Shown: positions 30,779 through 38,434 of the stretch, piece after piece
Layout: each line of letters starts with the position of its first letter
How positions within the stretch are numbered: the first letter of the stretch is position 1
NCBI RefSeq assembly: GCF_011759585.1
Contig: NZ_JAAOYV010000001.1
Coordinates: forward strand, 992,001-1,056,000
Direction of reading: 5' to 3'
Length of the DNA: 64,000 bases
Origin: Frigoribacterium endophyticum
Lineage (GTDB): Bacteria; Actinomycetota; Actinomycetes; Actinomycetales; Microbacteriaceae
Notes under the pieces: model-generated
The model's input: only the letters and a program-made list of their open reading frames with translations
What the model was told of the DNA's origin: nothing
The model's database searches: none
Program-made: the position numbers and the translations under genes

Positions 30779-31867
30779 ATGACCGCACCCGCCCGCACCC
30801 TCCCGGCCCCTGCCGGCGCTCCGCTCTCCGTCGCGGACCTCGCGGGGGAGTTCGCCCGCGGCACCGGCTACCTCGCCGCCTGCACGATGGGGCTGCCGCT
30901 GGCCGCGACGCTGGAGGCGCAGCAGCGTGACCAGGAGGCCTGGCGGACGGGCCGCCGGTCGCCCGTCGACTACGGGGCGATCGTCGAGGAGTCGCGGGCC
31001 GCGTGGGCCCGGTCGGTCGGCGTCCCGACGTCGGCCGTCGCGATCGGCTCCCAGACGTCGGTGATGGTGTCGGTGGTCGCCGCGGCCGTCCCCGACGGCG
31101 CCGAGGTGCTCTGCGTCGACGGCGACTTCAGCTCGATGGTGTTCCCGTTCGTGGCGCAGGCGCACCGGGGCGTCACGGTGAGGAGCGTGCCGCTGGCCGA
31201 GTTGGCGGAGAGCGTGGGGGAGCGCACCGCCGTGGTGGCCTGGTCGGCGGTGCAGTCGGCCACGGGGGAGGTCGCCGACCACGCCGCGGTGGTGGCGTCC
31301 GCGGCCCGGCACGGCAGCCTCACCGTCTGCGACCTGACCCAGGCCGCCGGCGTGCTGCCGGTCGACGCCGCGACCGTCGACGTGACGGTCTGCCACGCCT
31401 ACAAGTGGCTCTGCAGCCCGCGCGGCGCGGCCCTCGCGACGTTCTCGGCGCGGGCCCTCGCCGAGCTCCGGCCCGTCCAGGCCGGGTGGTACGCGGGGGA
31501 GTCCGTGTGGTCGTCCTGCTACGGGCCCGAGATGCACCTCGCGACGGACGCCCGGGCGTTCGACGTGTCGCCGGCCTGGCAGGCGTGGGCCGGCGCCCTG
31601 CCCGCCCTCGACGCCTTCTCCCGGCTCGACGTCGCGGAGGCCTGGGCCCACGCCAGCGGGCTCGGCGACGAGCTGTGCCGACGCCTCGGCATCGCCGAGC
31701 AGGGGCAGGCGATCGTCACCTGGCCCGACGCGGAGGCCCGCGACGTCGCGGCGATGACCGCGGCGGGCCTGACCGTCTCGGGCCGCGCGGGGCGTGCGCG
31801 CGTCGCCTTCCACCTCTGGAACGACGGCGACGACGTGGAGGCCGTCGTGCGGGCCCTCCGGCCCTGA
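30779..31867 (+). CDS. Class V aminotransferase (cysteine desulfurase/kynureninase-like)
   Basis: A PLP enzyme of fold type I, class V, 362 residues. Visible marks are AIGSQTSVMVSVVAAAVPDG (cofactor phosphate region), VCDLTQAAGVLPVD with the conserved Asp, and HAYKWLCSPRGAAL with the PLP Lys at about 209. The catalytic Cys loop of true cysteine desulfurases is not evident, so kynureninase-like or another lyase/transaminase role is more likely. The ATG at 30779 has GGAGG just upstream. Its expression is probably controlled by the divergent LysR protein. The last codons lie inside a 20-base tandem repeat. Confidence 0.8.
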   Translation: MTAPARTLPAPAGAPLSVADLAGEFARGTGYLAACTMGLPLAATLEAQQRDQEAWRTGRRSPVDYGAIVEESRAAWARSVGVPTSAVAIGSQTSVMVSVVAAAVPDGAEVLCVDGDFSSMVFPFVAQAHRGVTVRSVPLAELAESVGERTAVVAWSAVQSATGEVADHAAVVASAARHGSLTVCDLTQAAGVLPVDAATVDVTVCHAYKWLCSPRGAALATFSARALAELRPVQAGWYAGESVWSSCYGPEMHLATDARAFDVSPAWQAWAGALPALDAFSRLDVAEAWAHASGLGDELCRRLGIAEQGQAIVTWPDAEARDVAAMTAAGLTVSGRAGRARVAFHLWNDGDDVEAVVRALRP

Positions 31868-31924
31868 CGCCGGGCCTCCGGCCCTGACTCCGGCCCTGAC
31901 GCCGGCCCTCCGGCCCTGACGCCG
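31853..31924. repeat. 20-bp tandem repeat spanning the aminotransferase stop codon
   Basis: Three copies of the unit GCCCTCCGGCCCTGACGCCG and one 12-base partial copy run from inside the last codons of the aminotransferase gene into the gap before glyS. The first unit supplies the final Leu-Arg-Pro codons and the stop codon. Confidence 0.8.
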
Positions 31925-32027
31925 GCCCGGGGCCCCGGCCCTGGCGCGGCGACCTCGGCGGCTAGAGTTGCCGGGTACCTCGACCCACCGGGCACCCAGC
32001 TCGGCCTGACTCTCTGGAGCATCACAC

Positions 32028-33413
32028 GTGGCAGCACCCAACCGTCTCGATTCCGTCATCGCCCTGGCCAAGCGCCGAGGGTTCGTCTTCCAGTCGGGAG
32101 AGATCTACGGCGGATCGCGGTCGGCGTGGGACTACGGCCCCCTCGGCGTGGCCCTGAAGGAGAACATCAAGCGCCAGTGGTGGCAGACCATGGTGCAGGG
32201 CCGCGACGACGTGGTCGGGCTCGACTCGGCGGTCATCCTGCCCCGTCAGGTGTGGGAGGCCTCGGGCCACGTCGAGGTCTTCAGCGACCCGCTGGTCGAG
32301 TCGCTGCACACCCACAAGCGCTACCGCGCCGACCACCTGCTCGAGGCGTACGAGGCCAAGCACGGCCACCCGCCGGAGAACGGCCTCGCCGACGTGCGCG
32401 ACCCCGAGACCGGCCAGCCCGGCTCGTGGACGGAGCCGCAGAACTTCTCCGGCCTGCTGAAGACCTTCCTCGGCCCGGTCGACAACGAGCAGGGCATGGC
32501 GTACCTGCGACCCGAGACGGCCCAGGGCATCTTCACCAACTTCGACAACATCCTGCAGTCGTCGCGCATCAAGCCCCCGTTCGGCATCGGCCAGATCGGC
32601 AAGAGCTTCCGCAACGAGATCACGCCCGGCAACTTCATCTTCCGCACCCGCGAGTTCGAGCAGATGGAGATGGAGTTCTTCGTCGAGCCCGGCACCGACG
32701 AAGAGTGGCACCAGTACTGGATCGACCAGCGCTTCCAGTGGTACGTCGACCTCGGCATCGACCCCGACAACCTCCGCCTCTACGAGCACGCGGCCGAGAA
32801 GCTGTCGCACTACTCGAAGCGCACCGTCGACATCGAGTACCGCTTCCGCTTCGCGGGCGGCGAGTTCGGCGAGCTCGAGGGCGTCGCGAACCGCACCGAC
32901 TACGACCTCAAGACGCACGCCGCCGCCTCCGGCAAGGACTTGTCGTACTTCGACCAGGCGAAGAACGAGCGCTGGACGCCCTACGTCATCGAGCCCGCGG
33001 CGGGCCTCACCCGCTCGCTGATGGCCTTCCTCGTCGACGCCTACACGGAGGACGAAGCGCCGAACGCGAAGGGCGGCGTCGACAAGCGCACCGTCCTGAA
33101 GCTCGACCGCCGCCTGGCGCCGATCAAGGTGGCCGTGCTGCCGCTGAGCCGCAACGAGCAGCTGTCGCCGCTCGCCCGGGGCCTGGCCGCCGACCTCCGC
33201 AAGTACTGGAACATCGACTTCGACGACGCCGGCGCGATCGGGCGTCGCTACCGCCGCCAGGACGAGATCGGCACGCCGTTCTGCGTCACGGTCGACTTCG
33301 ACTCCCTCGACGACGACGCGGTCACGGTGCGCGAGCGCGACACGATGGCCCAGGAGCGCATGCCGCTCTCGGCCCTCCGCGGCTACCTGGCGGAGCAGCT
33401 GCTCGGCGCCTAG
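32028..33413 (+). CDS. glyS: Glycine--tRNA ligase (single-chain, alpha2 type)
   Basis: Class II synthetase that charges tRNA-Gly. The 461-residue product is the short homodimeric form used by actinobacteria. It begins with [24 protein letters not shown] and has [19 protein letters not shown], the motif 2 region [31 protein letters not shown], motif 3 with [14 protein letters not shown], and the C-terminal anticodon domain. The start is GTG. A -10-like TAGAGT about 60 bases upstream gives a short leader with no T-box. A strong hairpin follows the stop codon. Confidence 0.96.
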   Translation: MAAPNRLDSVIALAKRRGFVFQSGEIYGGSRSAWDYGPLGVALKENIKRQWWQTMVQGRDDVVGLDSAVILPRQVWEASGHVEVFSDPLVESLHTHKRYRADHLLEAYEAKHGHPPENGLADVRDPETGQPGSWTEPQNFSGLLKTFLGPVDNEQGMAYLRPETAQGIFTNFDNILQSSRIKPPFGIGQIGKSFRNEITPGNFIFRTREFEQMEMEFFVEPGTDEEWHQYWIDQRFQWYVDLGIDPDNLRLYEHAAEKLSHYSKRTVDIEYRFRFAGGEFGELEGVANRTDYDLKTHAAASGKDLSYFDQAKNERWTPYVIEPAAGLTRSLMAFLVDAYTEDEAPNAKGGVDKRTVLKLDRRLAPIKVAVLPLSRNEQLSPLARGLAADLRKYWNIDFDDAGAIGRRYRRQDEIGTPFCVTVDFDSLDDDAVTVRERDTMAQERMPLSALRGYLAEQLLGA

Positions 33414-33428
33414 GCCTCCGGCACGCCG

Positions 33429-33464
33429 AGAGGGCCCCGACGGCGTGTGCTGTCGGGGCCCTCT
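33429..33464 (+). terminator. Terminator of glyS
   Basis: A 13-base perfect stem (AGAGGGCCCCGAC and complement) with a 10-base loop begins 15 bases after the stop codon and is followed by a short CTCTCC stretch. Confidence 0.85.
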
Positions 33465-33622
33465 CTCCGTCCCGATCTGCGCCTGTGCCGCGTCATGGCT
33501 TGGGGCGCGCCCTTGAGTCCGAGCCTGCGGCCTGCACGCGCGGTGTCGTCGCTCGCGACGGCACCGCAGTCCGTGCATGGCGCCGCCCTCGTCCCCGGCC
33601 CGCAGCGCGTCCTCCGCGCGTG

Positions 33623-33697
33623 GTCGGCAACTCCTGCTCGCTGTCACGCCGCGGCGGCCCAGCCCCTCCCCACGTGCAGCGTGCAGGACGAGCCGAC
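33623..33697. repeat. 75-bp inverted-repeat element, copy 6 (decayed right arm)
   Basis: The left arm at 33623-33637 is perfect; the right arm at 33683-33697 reads GCAGGACGAGCCGAC, with three changes. The inner TGTC is present on the left. The length is still 75 bases. Confidence 0.75.
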
Positions 33698-33768
33698 CGC
33701 CGCGTCGCGCAACCGGCACCGGACCGTCGACGCCGGGCTGGAGGCGGCAGGGTCCGCCGCCGCGCCCC

Positions 33769-33933
33769 CGCCTCCGCCTGGTGGTGCTGGGCGCCGACCC
33801 CCGCCTCCGCCTGGTGGTGCTGGGCGCCGACCCGCGCCTCCGCCTGGTGGTGCTGGGCGCCGACCCGCGCCTCCGCCTGGTGGTGCTGGGCGCCGACCCG
33901 CGCCTCCGCCTGGTGGTGCTGGGCAGCGACCCC
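33769..33933. repeat. 33-bp minisatellite, five copies
   Basis: Five near-identical 33-base units beginning CGCCTCCGCCTGGTGGTGCT run head to tail. All six frames stay open or nearly so because the unit is a multiple of three and GC-rich, but none has a credible start, ribosome binding site or homologous protein, so I call it noncoding. It lies between element copies 6 and 7. Confidence 0.85.
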
Positions 33934-33990
33934 CGCCGCCCACCCTGGGCGTCTCCCCACCGCTCGCCGCCGGTGCCCCCGGGTGCTCGG

Positions 33991-34065
33991 GTGGGGAACT
34001 CCTGAACGGTGTCTCCGGCGCGCGCTCCGCGGCTCGGGCCGCGACAGCGGGCAGGAGTCGCCGAC
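33991..34065. repeat. 75-bp inverted-repeat element, copy 7 (decayed left arm)
   Basis: The left arm at 33991-34005 reads GTGGGGAACTCCTGA (three changes) and the right arm at 34051-34065 has one change. The inner dyad TGTC / GACA sits exactly four bases inside each arm. Confidence 0.75.
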
Positions 34066-34130
34066 CGGTCCCTGGATGGTGGGGGCCTACGGGCGTGGCG
34101 GAGGGTGCTGCTCGCGTCGGCTCGGCCGCG

Positions 34131-34205
34131 GTCGGGAATTCCTGCTGGGTGTCGTCACGGCGCGCTCGGCGGCTCGGCCCACGACAGCGCGCAGGAGTTG
34201 CCGAC
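34131..34205. repeat. 75-bp inverted-repeat element, copy 8
   Basis: The left arm at 34131-34145 reads GTCGGGAATTCCTGC (two changes); the right arm at 34191-34205 is perfect. The inner TGTCGT / ACGACA dyad is clear. It starts 140 bases after copy 7 and shares its interior GCGCGCTC-GCGGCTCGG, so the two form a tandem pair. Confidence 0.8.
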
Positions 34206-34268
34206 CGGCCCCGGAGCGACGCGGGCTGAGGCGGTGCCGTGACCGGCTGTGCGACTGGCGTCGGCGCC

Positions 34269-34343
34269 GTCGGCAACTCCTGCCGGGTGTCGTCGGCGGG
34301 GGCGTCGAGGCGCGTCACGCCGCAGGGAGCAGGAGTTGCCGAC
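34269..34343. repeat. 75-bp inverted-repeat element, copy 9
   Basis: Both arms (34269-34283 and 34329-34343) are perfect, and the left inner TGTC is present. It starts 138 bases after copy 8, continuing the tandem spacing of about 140 bases. Confidence 0.85.
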
Positions 34344-34416
34344 GGAGGGCGGGTGAGCGGTGGGGTGGGGGAGAGCGGCAGAGCGGGAGAGCGGGAGAGC
34401 GAGACGGCGTGACGGC

Positions 34417-34560
34417 GAGAGGGGGAGGCGCGGGGAGCGCGTGCGGGGACGGGAGGCGCGGGGAGCGCGAGAGGGGGAGGCGCGGGCGCGCGTGCGGGGG
34501 AGGCGCGGGGCGCGCGTGCGGGGGAGGCGCGGGGCGCGCGTGAGGGACGGGAGGCGCGGT
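34417..34560. repeat. Degenerate GA/GC-rich tandem repeats
   Basis: About six degenerate units of 23-27 bases built on GGGGGAGGCGCGGGGCGCGCGTGC fill this stretch. It follows a shorter run of GCGGGAGAG repeats at about 34376-34402. Nothing coding is supported. It separates element copy 9 from the next gene. Confidence 0.7.
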
Positions 34561-34675
34561 GCGGGAGGTGCGCCGGTGCGGGACGCGCCCTCCCCAGCGG
34601 CCGCCGGGTGAGTCCTGTCCACGGGAGGGCGGGCGGCGTCGGGGGCCTGCCCTCGCGGAGCACCAGGATCGGCCC

Positions 34676-35626
34676 ATGACGACGATCCGAGAGCTGGTGC
34701 ACGACGCCGGCGGACTGCTGCACAAGCGTGATCTGGTCGCGCACGGCGCGTCCGACCGACACCTCACCGCTGCCGTCCGCCACGGGGGAGTGCTGCGGCC
34801 CCGCAGGGGGTGGTACTCGACGTGGAGTCCGACCGATCCGCGCTTCGTCGCCGTCGGCGTCGGGGGCCGCCTCGCGGGGGCGTCCGCGCTGGCCCTGCAG
34901 GGAGCCTGGGCCTGGCGGCCACCCTCGCAGGTCGTCGTCTCCGTGCCCCGGACGGCGTCACGGCTCCGCCGCAGGCCGGGAACGAGGGTGGTGTGGGACG
35001 GCCCGGCCGTCTCGGGCCGCGGCACGTCCGCCGTCGTCCACGTGCACGACGCCCTGTCGCGAGCCGTCGTCGAGGCCGGCTCGTTCGAGGACGCCGTCGC
35101 CCTCGCCGACTGGGCCCGACGGGCCGCAGTGGTCGACCGGGTCGACGTCGAGCCCGTGCTCGGAGCCCATCAGCGCGACGCGGCGGGCCTGGCCGCCTGG
35201 AGCGACGAGGGTGCCCAGAGCATGATCGAGAGCGTCGCGGGCACGCGCCTCCGCCTCCGAGGTCGGCGGGTGGCTCGGCAGGTGGTCGTGGGCCCCCTGG
35301 GGGAGGCGGTCGACCTGACCGTCGACGGGCTCGTCGGTCTCGAGACGGACGGCCGAGAGCACCACGAGGGCCGGTTCGAACGCGACAGGTGGAAGGACGG
35401 CCTGACAGCCCGGGCCGGGTACCTGCCGCTCCGGGCGAGCTTCCTCGCCGTGCGCCACCGGTGGGCCGAGACGGAGGCCGCCGTCGACGCCATGATCAGC
35501 ACCGCGGGCGGCCCTGCCCCCGGCGGACGGCCCGCGCCGGGGCTCCCGCGGCTCCTGGCTGCTCGGGGCGGGCGGTCCTGGAGGCTGTCCCGGGAATGCC
35601 GGGGGCGTGGCCGGACTTGGCTCTAG
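34676..35626 (+). CDS. AbiEi-like N-terminal domain fused to a DUF559/Vsr-like nuclease fold domain
   Basis: A 316-residue protein. The N-terminal part (TIRELVHDAGGLLHKRDLVAHGASDRHLTAAVRHGGVLRPRRGWYS, residues 2-50) matches the AbiEi antitoxin-type winged helix. The C-terminal part (about 200-285) shows VDLTVDGLVGLETDGREHHEGRFERDRWKDGLTARAGYLPLRAS, the layout of DUF559/Vsr-like nuclease folds with the acidic D...E-x-D core. Such fusions are common and usually orphan in actinobacteria. No AbiEii toxin lies beside it. A -10-like CAGGAT lies six bases before the ATG. The DsbA-family gene follows after two bases. Function is unproven. Confidence 0.75.
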   Translation: MTTIRELVHDAGGLLHKRDLVAHGASDRHLTAAVRHGGVLRPRRGWYSTWSPTDPRFVAVGVGGRLAGASALALQGAWAWRPPSQVVVSVPRTASRLRRRPGTRVVWDGPAVSGRGTSAVVHVHDALSRAVVEAGSFEDAVALADWARRAAVVDRVDVEPVLGAHQRDAAGLAAWSDEGAQSMIESVAGTRLRLRGRRVARQVVVGPLGEAVDLTVDGLVGLETDGREHHEGRFERDRWKDGLTARAGYLPLRASFLAVRHRWAETEAAVDAMISTAGGPAPGGRPAPGLPRLLAARGGRSWRLSRECRGRGRTWL

Positions 35627-35628
35627 GC

Positions 35629-36345
35629 GTGACCGACTCGACCCCCGCCTCCACCGTTCCCTCCCCCCGCGACCCCGTCGTCGTCGACGTGTGGAGCGAC
35701 ATCGCCTGCCCGTGGTGCTTCATCGGCAAGCGCAAGTTCGAGGCCGCGGTCGAGAGGTTCGAGGGCGCCGTCACCGTCGAGTACCACTCGTTCGAGCTCT
35801 CGCCCGACACCCCGGTGGACTTCGAGGGCGACGAGATCGACTTCCTGTCGAAGCACAAGGGCATGCCGGCCGACCAGGTGCAGGGCATGCTCGACAACGT
35901 CGCCGGGATCGCCGCCGAGGTCGGGCTCGCCTACGACTTCGACGCCCTGAGGCACACCAACACCGTCAAGGCGCACCAGCTGCTGCACTTCGCGAAGGCC
36001 CGGGGGCGCCAGCTCGACATGAAGGAGCGCCTCCTCTCGGCCTACTTCGAGGAGGGGCGTCACGTCGGCCGGGTCGAGGACCTCGCCGACCTGGCCGCCG
36101 AGGTCGGGCTCGACCGCGACGAGGTCGTCGCGGCCCTGGAGTCGGACGCCCACCTCGCCGACGTCCGTGACGATCAGCGGCAGGCCCAGGCCTACGGCAT
36201 CTCGGGGGTCCCCTTCTTCGTCCTCGAGGGCAAGTACGGCATCAGCGGCGCCCAGGCGCCGGAGACCTTCCTCGGGGCGCTGCAGCAGGTCGTCGCCGAG
36301 CGCAGCGCGGCTGCGGCGGCTCCCGCCGTCGGGGTCGACCGATGA
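35629..36345 (+). CDS. DsbA-family oxidoreductase (FrnE-like)
   Basis: A 238-residue thioredoxin-fold protein with the redox motif CPWC at residues 27-30 (DVWSDIACPWCFIGKRKF) and the FrnE-type insertion GISGVPFFVLEGKYGISGAQAPETF near the C-terminus. No signal peptide is present, so it works in the cytosol. Relatives act as polyketide-type isomerases or stress-linked disulfide enzymes. The GTG lies two bases after the preceding stop and the small gene at 36342 overlaps its own stop by four bases, so the three are likely cotranscribed. Confidence 0.88.
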   Translation: MTDSTPASTVPSPRDPVVVDVWSDIACPWCFIGKRKFEAAVERFEGAVTVEYHSFELSPDTPVDFEGDEIDFLSKHKGMPADQVQGMLDNVAGIAAEVGLAYDFDALRHTNTVKAHQLLHFAKARGRQLDMKERLLSAYFEEGRHVGRVEDLADLAAEVGLDRDEVVAALESDAHLADVRDDQRQAQAYGISGVPFFVLEGKYGISGAQAPETFLGALQQVVAERSAAAAAPAVGVDR

Positions 36346-36506
36346 GCGCCGCCTTCACGATGCTGGGCGACGCGGACGCGCTGGCCTGCGAGGGCGACTC
36401 GTGCCTCCTGCCGGCCGTCGTCGCCGACGTGCACGCGGCCACCGCGAGCGGCCAGGCACCCGCCCGAGCCGTCGTCGAGGCTCTCGACGAGGGCCGTCAG
36501 ATCTGA
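36342..36506 (+). CDS. Small protein of 54 residues, unknown function
   Basis: The ATG overlaps the stop codon of the DsbA-family gene (ATGA) and the frame runs 54 codons to the TGA at 36504. The product starts MSAAFTMLGDADALACEGDS and has two Cys (C16 and C21, spaced CEGDSC), then an Ala/Val-rich helix-like stretch ending EALDEGRQI. Codon use matches its neighbours and a terminator follows 20 bases later, which supports it as a real gene. It belongs to no family I recognise; a partner of the oxidoreductase is one possibility. Confidence 0.65.
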   Translation: MSAAFTMLGDADALACEGDSCLLPAVVADVHAATASGQAPARAVVEALDEGRQI

Positions 36507-36525
36507 CGCGACGTCCGTCGTGCCC

Positions 36526-36556
36526 GACGACGACGGCGTCCTCCGCCGTCGTCGTC
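36526..36556 (+). terminator. Terminator between the small protein gene and the ybaK-like gene
   Basis: A 13-base perfect stem (GACGACGACGGCG and complement) has loop TCCTC. It lies between convergent genes and can serve both. Confidence 0.8.
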
Positions 36557-36581
36557 CTCCTCGCGACGGCGGGGATCGAGC

Positions 36582-37142
36582 TCAGTCGCTGATGTCCGCC
36601 ACGGTCGCCGAGAGGCCCTCGACGAGCGCGTCGGCGTCGACGAGGGCGCTCCGGCCGTGGACCCCGGCCCCGAGGGCGACGCGCAGCCCGAGGATCCGCT
36701 CGTCGGCGAAGACCGGCCACGCGGTCGAGCTGCCCAGCGGGGTGATGGTGCCGCGTTCGTAGCCGGTGGCCGCGAAGGCCACCTCGGCCGAGGGCATCGA
36801 CAGCTTGTTGACGCCCACCACGGATCGCAGCTTGCTCCACGAGATCTGTCGGTCTCCCGGCACGAGCGCGAAGAGGAACGACCCGTCGTGCCGCTTCACG
36901 ACGAGGCTCTTGACCACGGACGAGGCGTCGAGGCCGAGGAGGGCCGCGGCCTGCTCCAGGCTCTCCGCGGCGGGCCGCTCGACCACCTCGACGGCGAGGC
37001 CCAGCTGATCGGCCGCGGCCGACACCCGGTCGGCTCCGGGACCAGCGGGGGAGCCCCCGTCGCCGCGTCCCTCCCCGACTCCACGCCCCTCCGACTCGTC
37101 CACACCCGCTGCCGACCCGACTGTCGCGCCCTCGTCGCTCAT
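36582..37142 (-). CDS. YbaK/EbsC-family aminoacyl-tRNA deacylase
   Basis: A 186-residue protein of the YbaK/ProX fold, which hydrolyses mischarged tRNAs such as Cys-tRNA-Pro. The N-terminal 35 residues are low in complexity (Gly, Glu, Arg). The core shows EQAAALLGLDASSVVKSLVVK, FALVPGDRQISWSKLRSVVGV and YERGTITPLGSSTAWPVFADE, all typical. The ATG at 37142 has the box TACGAT (- strand) six bases upstream, so the mRNA is probably leaderless. Only 15 bases separate it from the divergent dusB start. Confidence 0.88.
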   Translation of the reverse strand: MSDEGATVGSAAGVDESEGRGVGEGRGDGGSPAGPGADRVSAAADQLGLAVEVVERPAAESLEQAAALLGLDASSVVKSLVVKRHDGSFLFALVPGDRQISWSKLRSVVGVNKLSMPSAEVAFAATGYERGTITPLGSSTAWPVFADERILGLRVALGAGVHGRSALVDADALVEGLSATVADISD

Positions 37143-37157
37143 GGGAGAATCGTACAG
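37143..37157. promoter_or_regulatory. Overlapping divergent leaderless promoters of the ybaK-like gene and dusB
   Basis: The whole gap between the two start codons is 15 bases. GAGAAT at 37145-37150 fits a -10 for dusB (seven bases before its ATG). The complement of 37149-37154, TACGAT, fits a -10 for the ybaK-like gene (six bases before its ATG). The hexamers share two bases, so both promoters cannot be occupied at once, and each -35 lies inside the other gene. Confidence 0.65.
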
Positions 37158-38315
37158 ATGTCCACCACCACCCTTCCTTCCCCCGGCCTCTCGATCGGAC
37201 CGATCGACGTGGCCTCGCCCGTCGTCCTCGCCCCGATGGCCGGCATCACGAACACCGCCTACCGCCGCCTCTGCCGCGAGTACGGCGCCGGTCTCTACGT
37301 GAGCGAGATGATCACGAGCCGTGCGCTGGTCGAGCGCACCCCCGAGTCGATGCGGCTCATCCAGCACCACGAGAGCGAGACCCTCCGCAGCATCCAGCTC
37401 TACGGGGTCGAGCCCAACACCGTCGCCGAGGCGGTCACCATGCTCGTGGCGGAGGACCGCGCCGACCACATCGACCTCAACTTCGGCTGCCCGGTGGCGA
37501 AGGTGACGCGTCGGGGCGGGGGAGCAGCCCTCCCCTGGAAGCTCGGCCTGTTCCGCGAGATCGTCGAGCGGGCCGTGCGCGCCGCCGGTGACGTCCCGGT
37601 CACGGTGAAGATGCGGAAGGGCATCGACGCCGACCACCTGACCTACCTCGAGGCCGGCCGAGCGGCCGAGGGTGCCGGCGTCGCGAGCATCGCGCTCCAC
37701 GCGCGCACCGCCTCCGAGTTCTACTCCGGCACGGCCGACTGGTCGGCCATCGCCACCCTGAAGGAGACCATCGGCAGCGTGCCCGTGCTGGGCAACGGCG
37801 ACATCTGGTCGGCGGCGGACGCCCTGCGCATGGTCGACGAGACCGGCTGCGACGGCGTCGTCGTCGGCCGGGGGTGCCTCGGGCGTCCGTGGCTCTTCGG
37901 CGACCTCGCGGCCGCCTTCCGCGGCGAGGACGCCAAGGCCGAGCCCACGCTCGGCGAGGTGGCCGCCGCCTTCCGACGCCACGCCGAGCTGCTCGTCGAG
38001 TTCTACGACGGCGACGAGCCGCACGCGTGCCGCGACATCCGCAAGCACGTCGCCTGGTACTTCAAGGGGTACCCCGTCGGCGGCGAGACCCGCGCCAGCC
38101 TGGCGGCGGTGGAGTCCCTCCAGCAGATGGACGACCTGCTGTCGACGCTCGACGGCTCGCAGGAGTACCCCGGCGAGGCCGCCGAGGGCCCTCGCGGGCG
38201 CGCCGGCAGCCCGAAGCGACCGTCCCTGCCCGATCGCTGGCTCGAGAGCCGTGAGCTCGACGTCGCCTTCAAGGCCGAGCTGGCCGCCGCCGAGCTGCAC
38301 CACAGCGGCGGCTGA
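37158..38315 (+). CDS. dusB: tRNA-dihydrouridine synthase
   Basis: FMN enzyme that reduces uridines in the D-loop of tRNAs. The 385-residue product has VLAPMAGITNTAYRRLCREYGAGLYVSEMITS, the catalytic Cys at about 111 in DLNFGCPVAKV, RRGGGAALPWKLGL, VTVKMRKGID and LHARTASEFYSG. The length and motifs fit the DusB-type protein of actinobacteria, although the exact uridine modified cannot be told. It starts 15 bases from the divergent ybaK-like gene. dgt follows after 119 bases. Confidence 0.92.
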   Translation: MSTTTLPSPGLSIGPIDVASPVVLAPMAGITNTAYRRLCREYGAGLYVSEMITSRALVERTPESMRLIQHHESETLRSIQLYGVEPNTVAEAVTMLVAEDRADHIDLNFGCPVAKVTRRGGGAALPWKLGLFREIVERAVRAAGDVPVTVKMRKGIDADHLTYLEAGRAAEGAGVASIALHARTASEFYSGTADWSAIATLKETIGSVPVLGNGDIWSAADALRMVDETGCDGVVVGRGCLGRPWLFGDLAAAFRGEDAKAEPTLGEVAAAFRRHAELLVEFYDGDEPHACRDIRKHVAWYFKGYPVGGETRASLAAVESLQQMDDLLSTLDGSQEYPGEAAEGPRGRAGSPKRPSLPDRWLESRELDVAFKAELAAAELHHSGG

Positions 38316-38434
38316 GGCGTGTCGATCCGCATCGCCCCGCACCTGCCGGCCCGCACCCGCCCGGTCGTGCCTCCCCGCGACTCCGCCCGCTGCTCCGCCC
38401 GCCGTCCTGCCTGCCCCGAACCGAGAGGTGACCG

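Noticed and set aside
33577-34005. Repetitive protein encoded by the 33-bp minisatellite
   Set aside because: All frames read as low-complexity repeats, no start has a ribosome binding site or -10 box at the right distance, and the frames run through the inverted-repeat elements.
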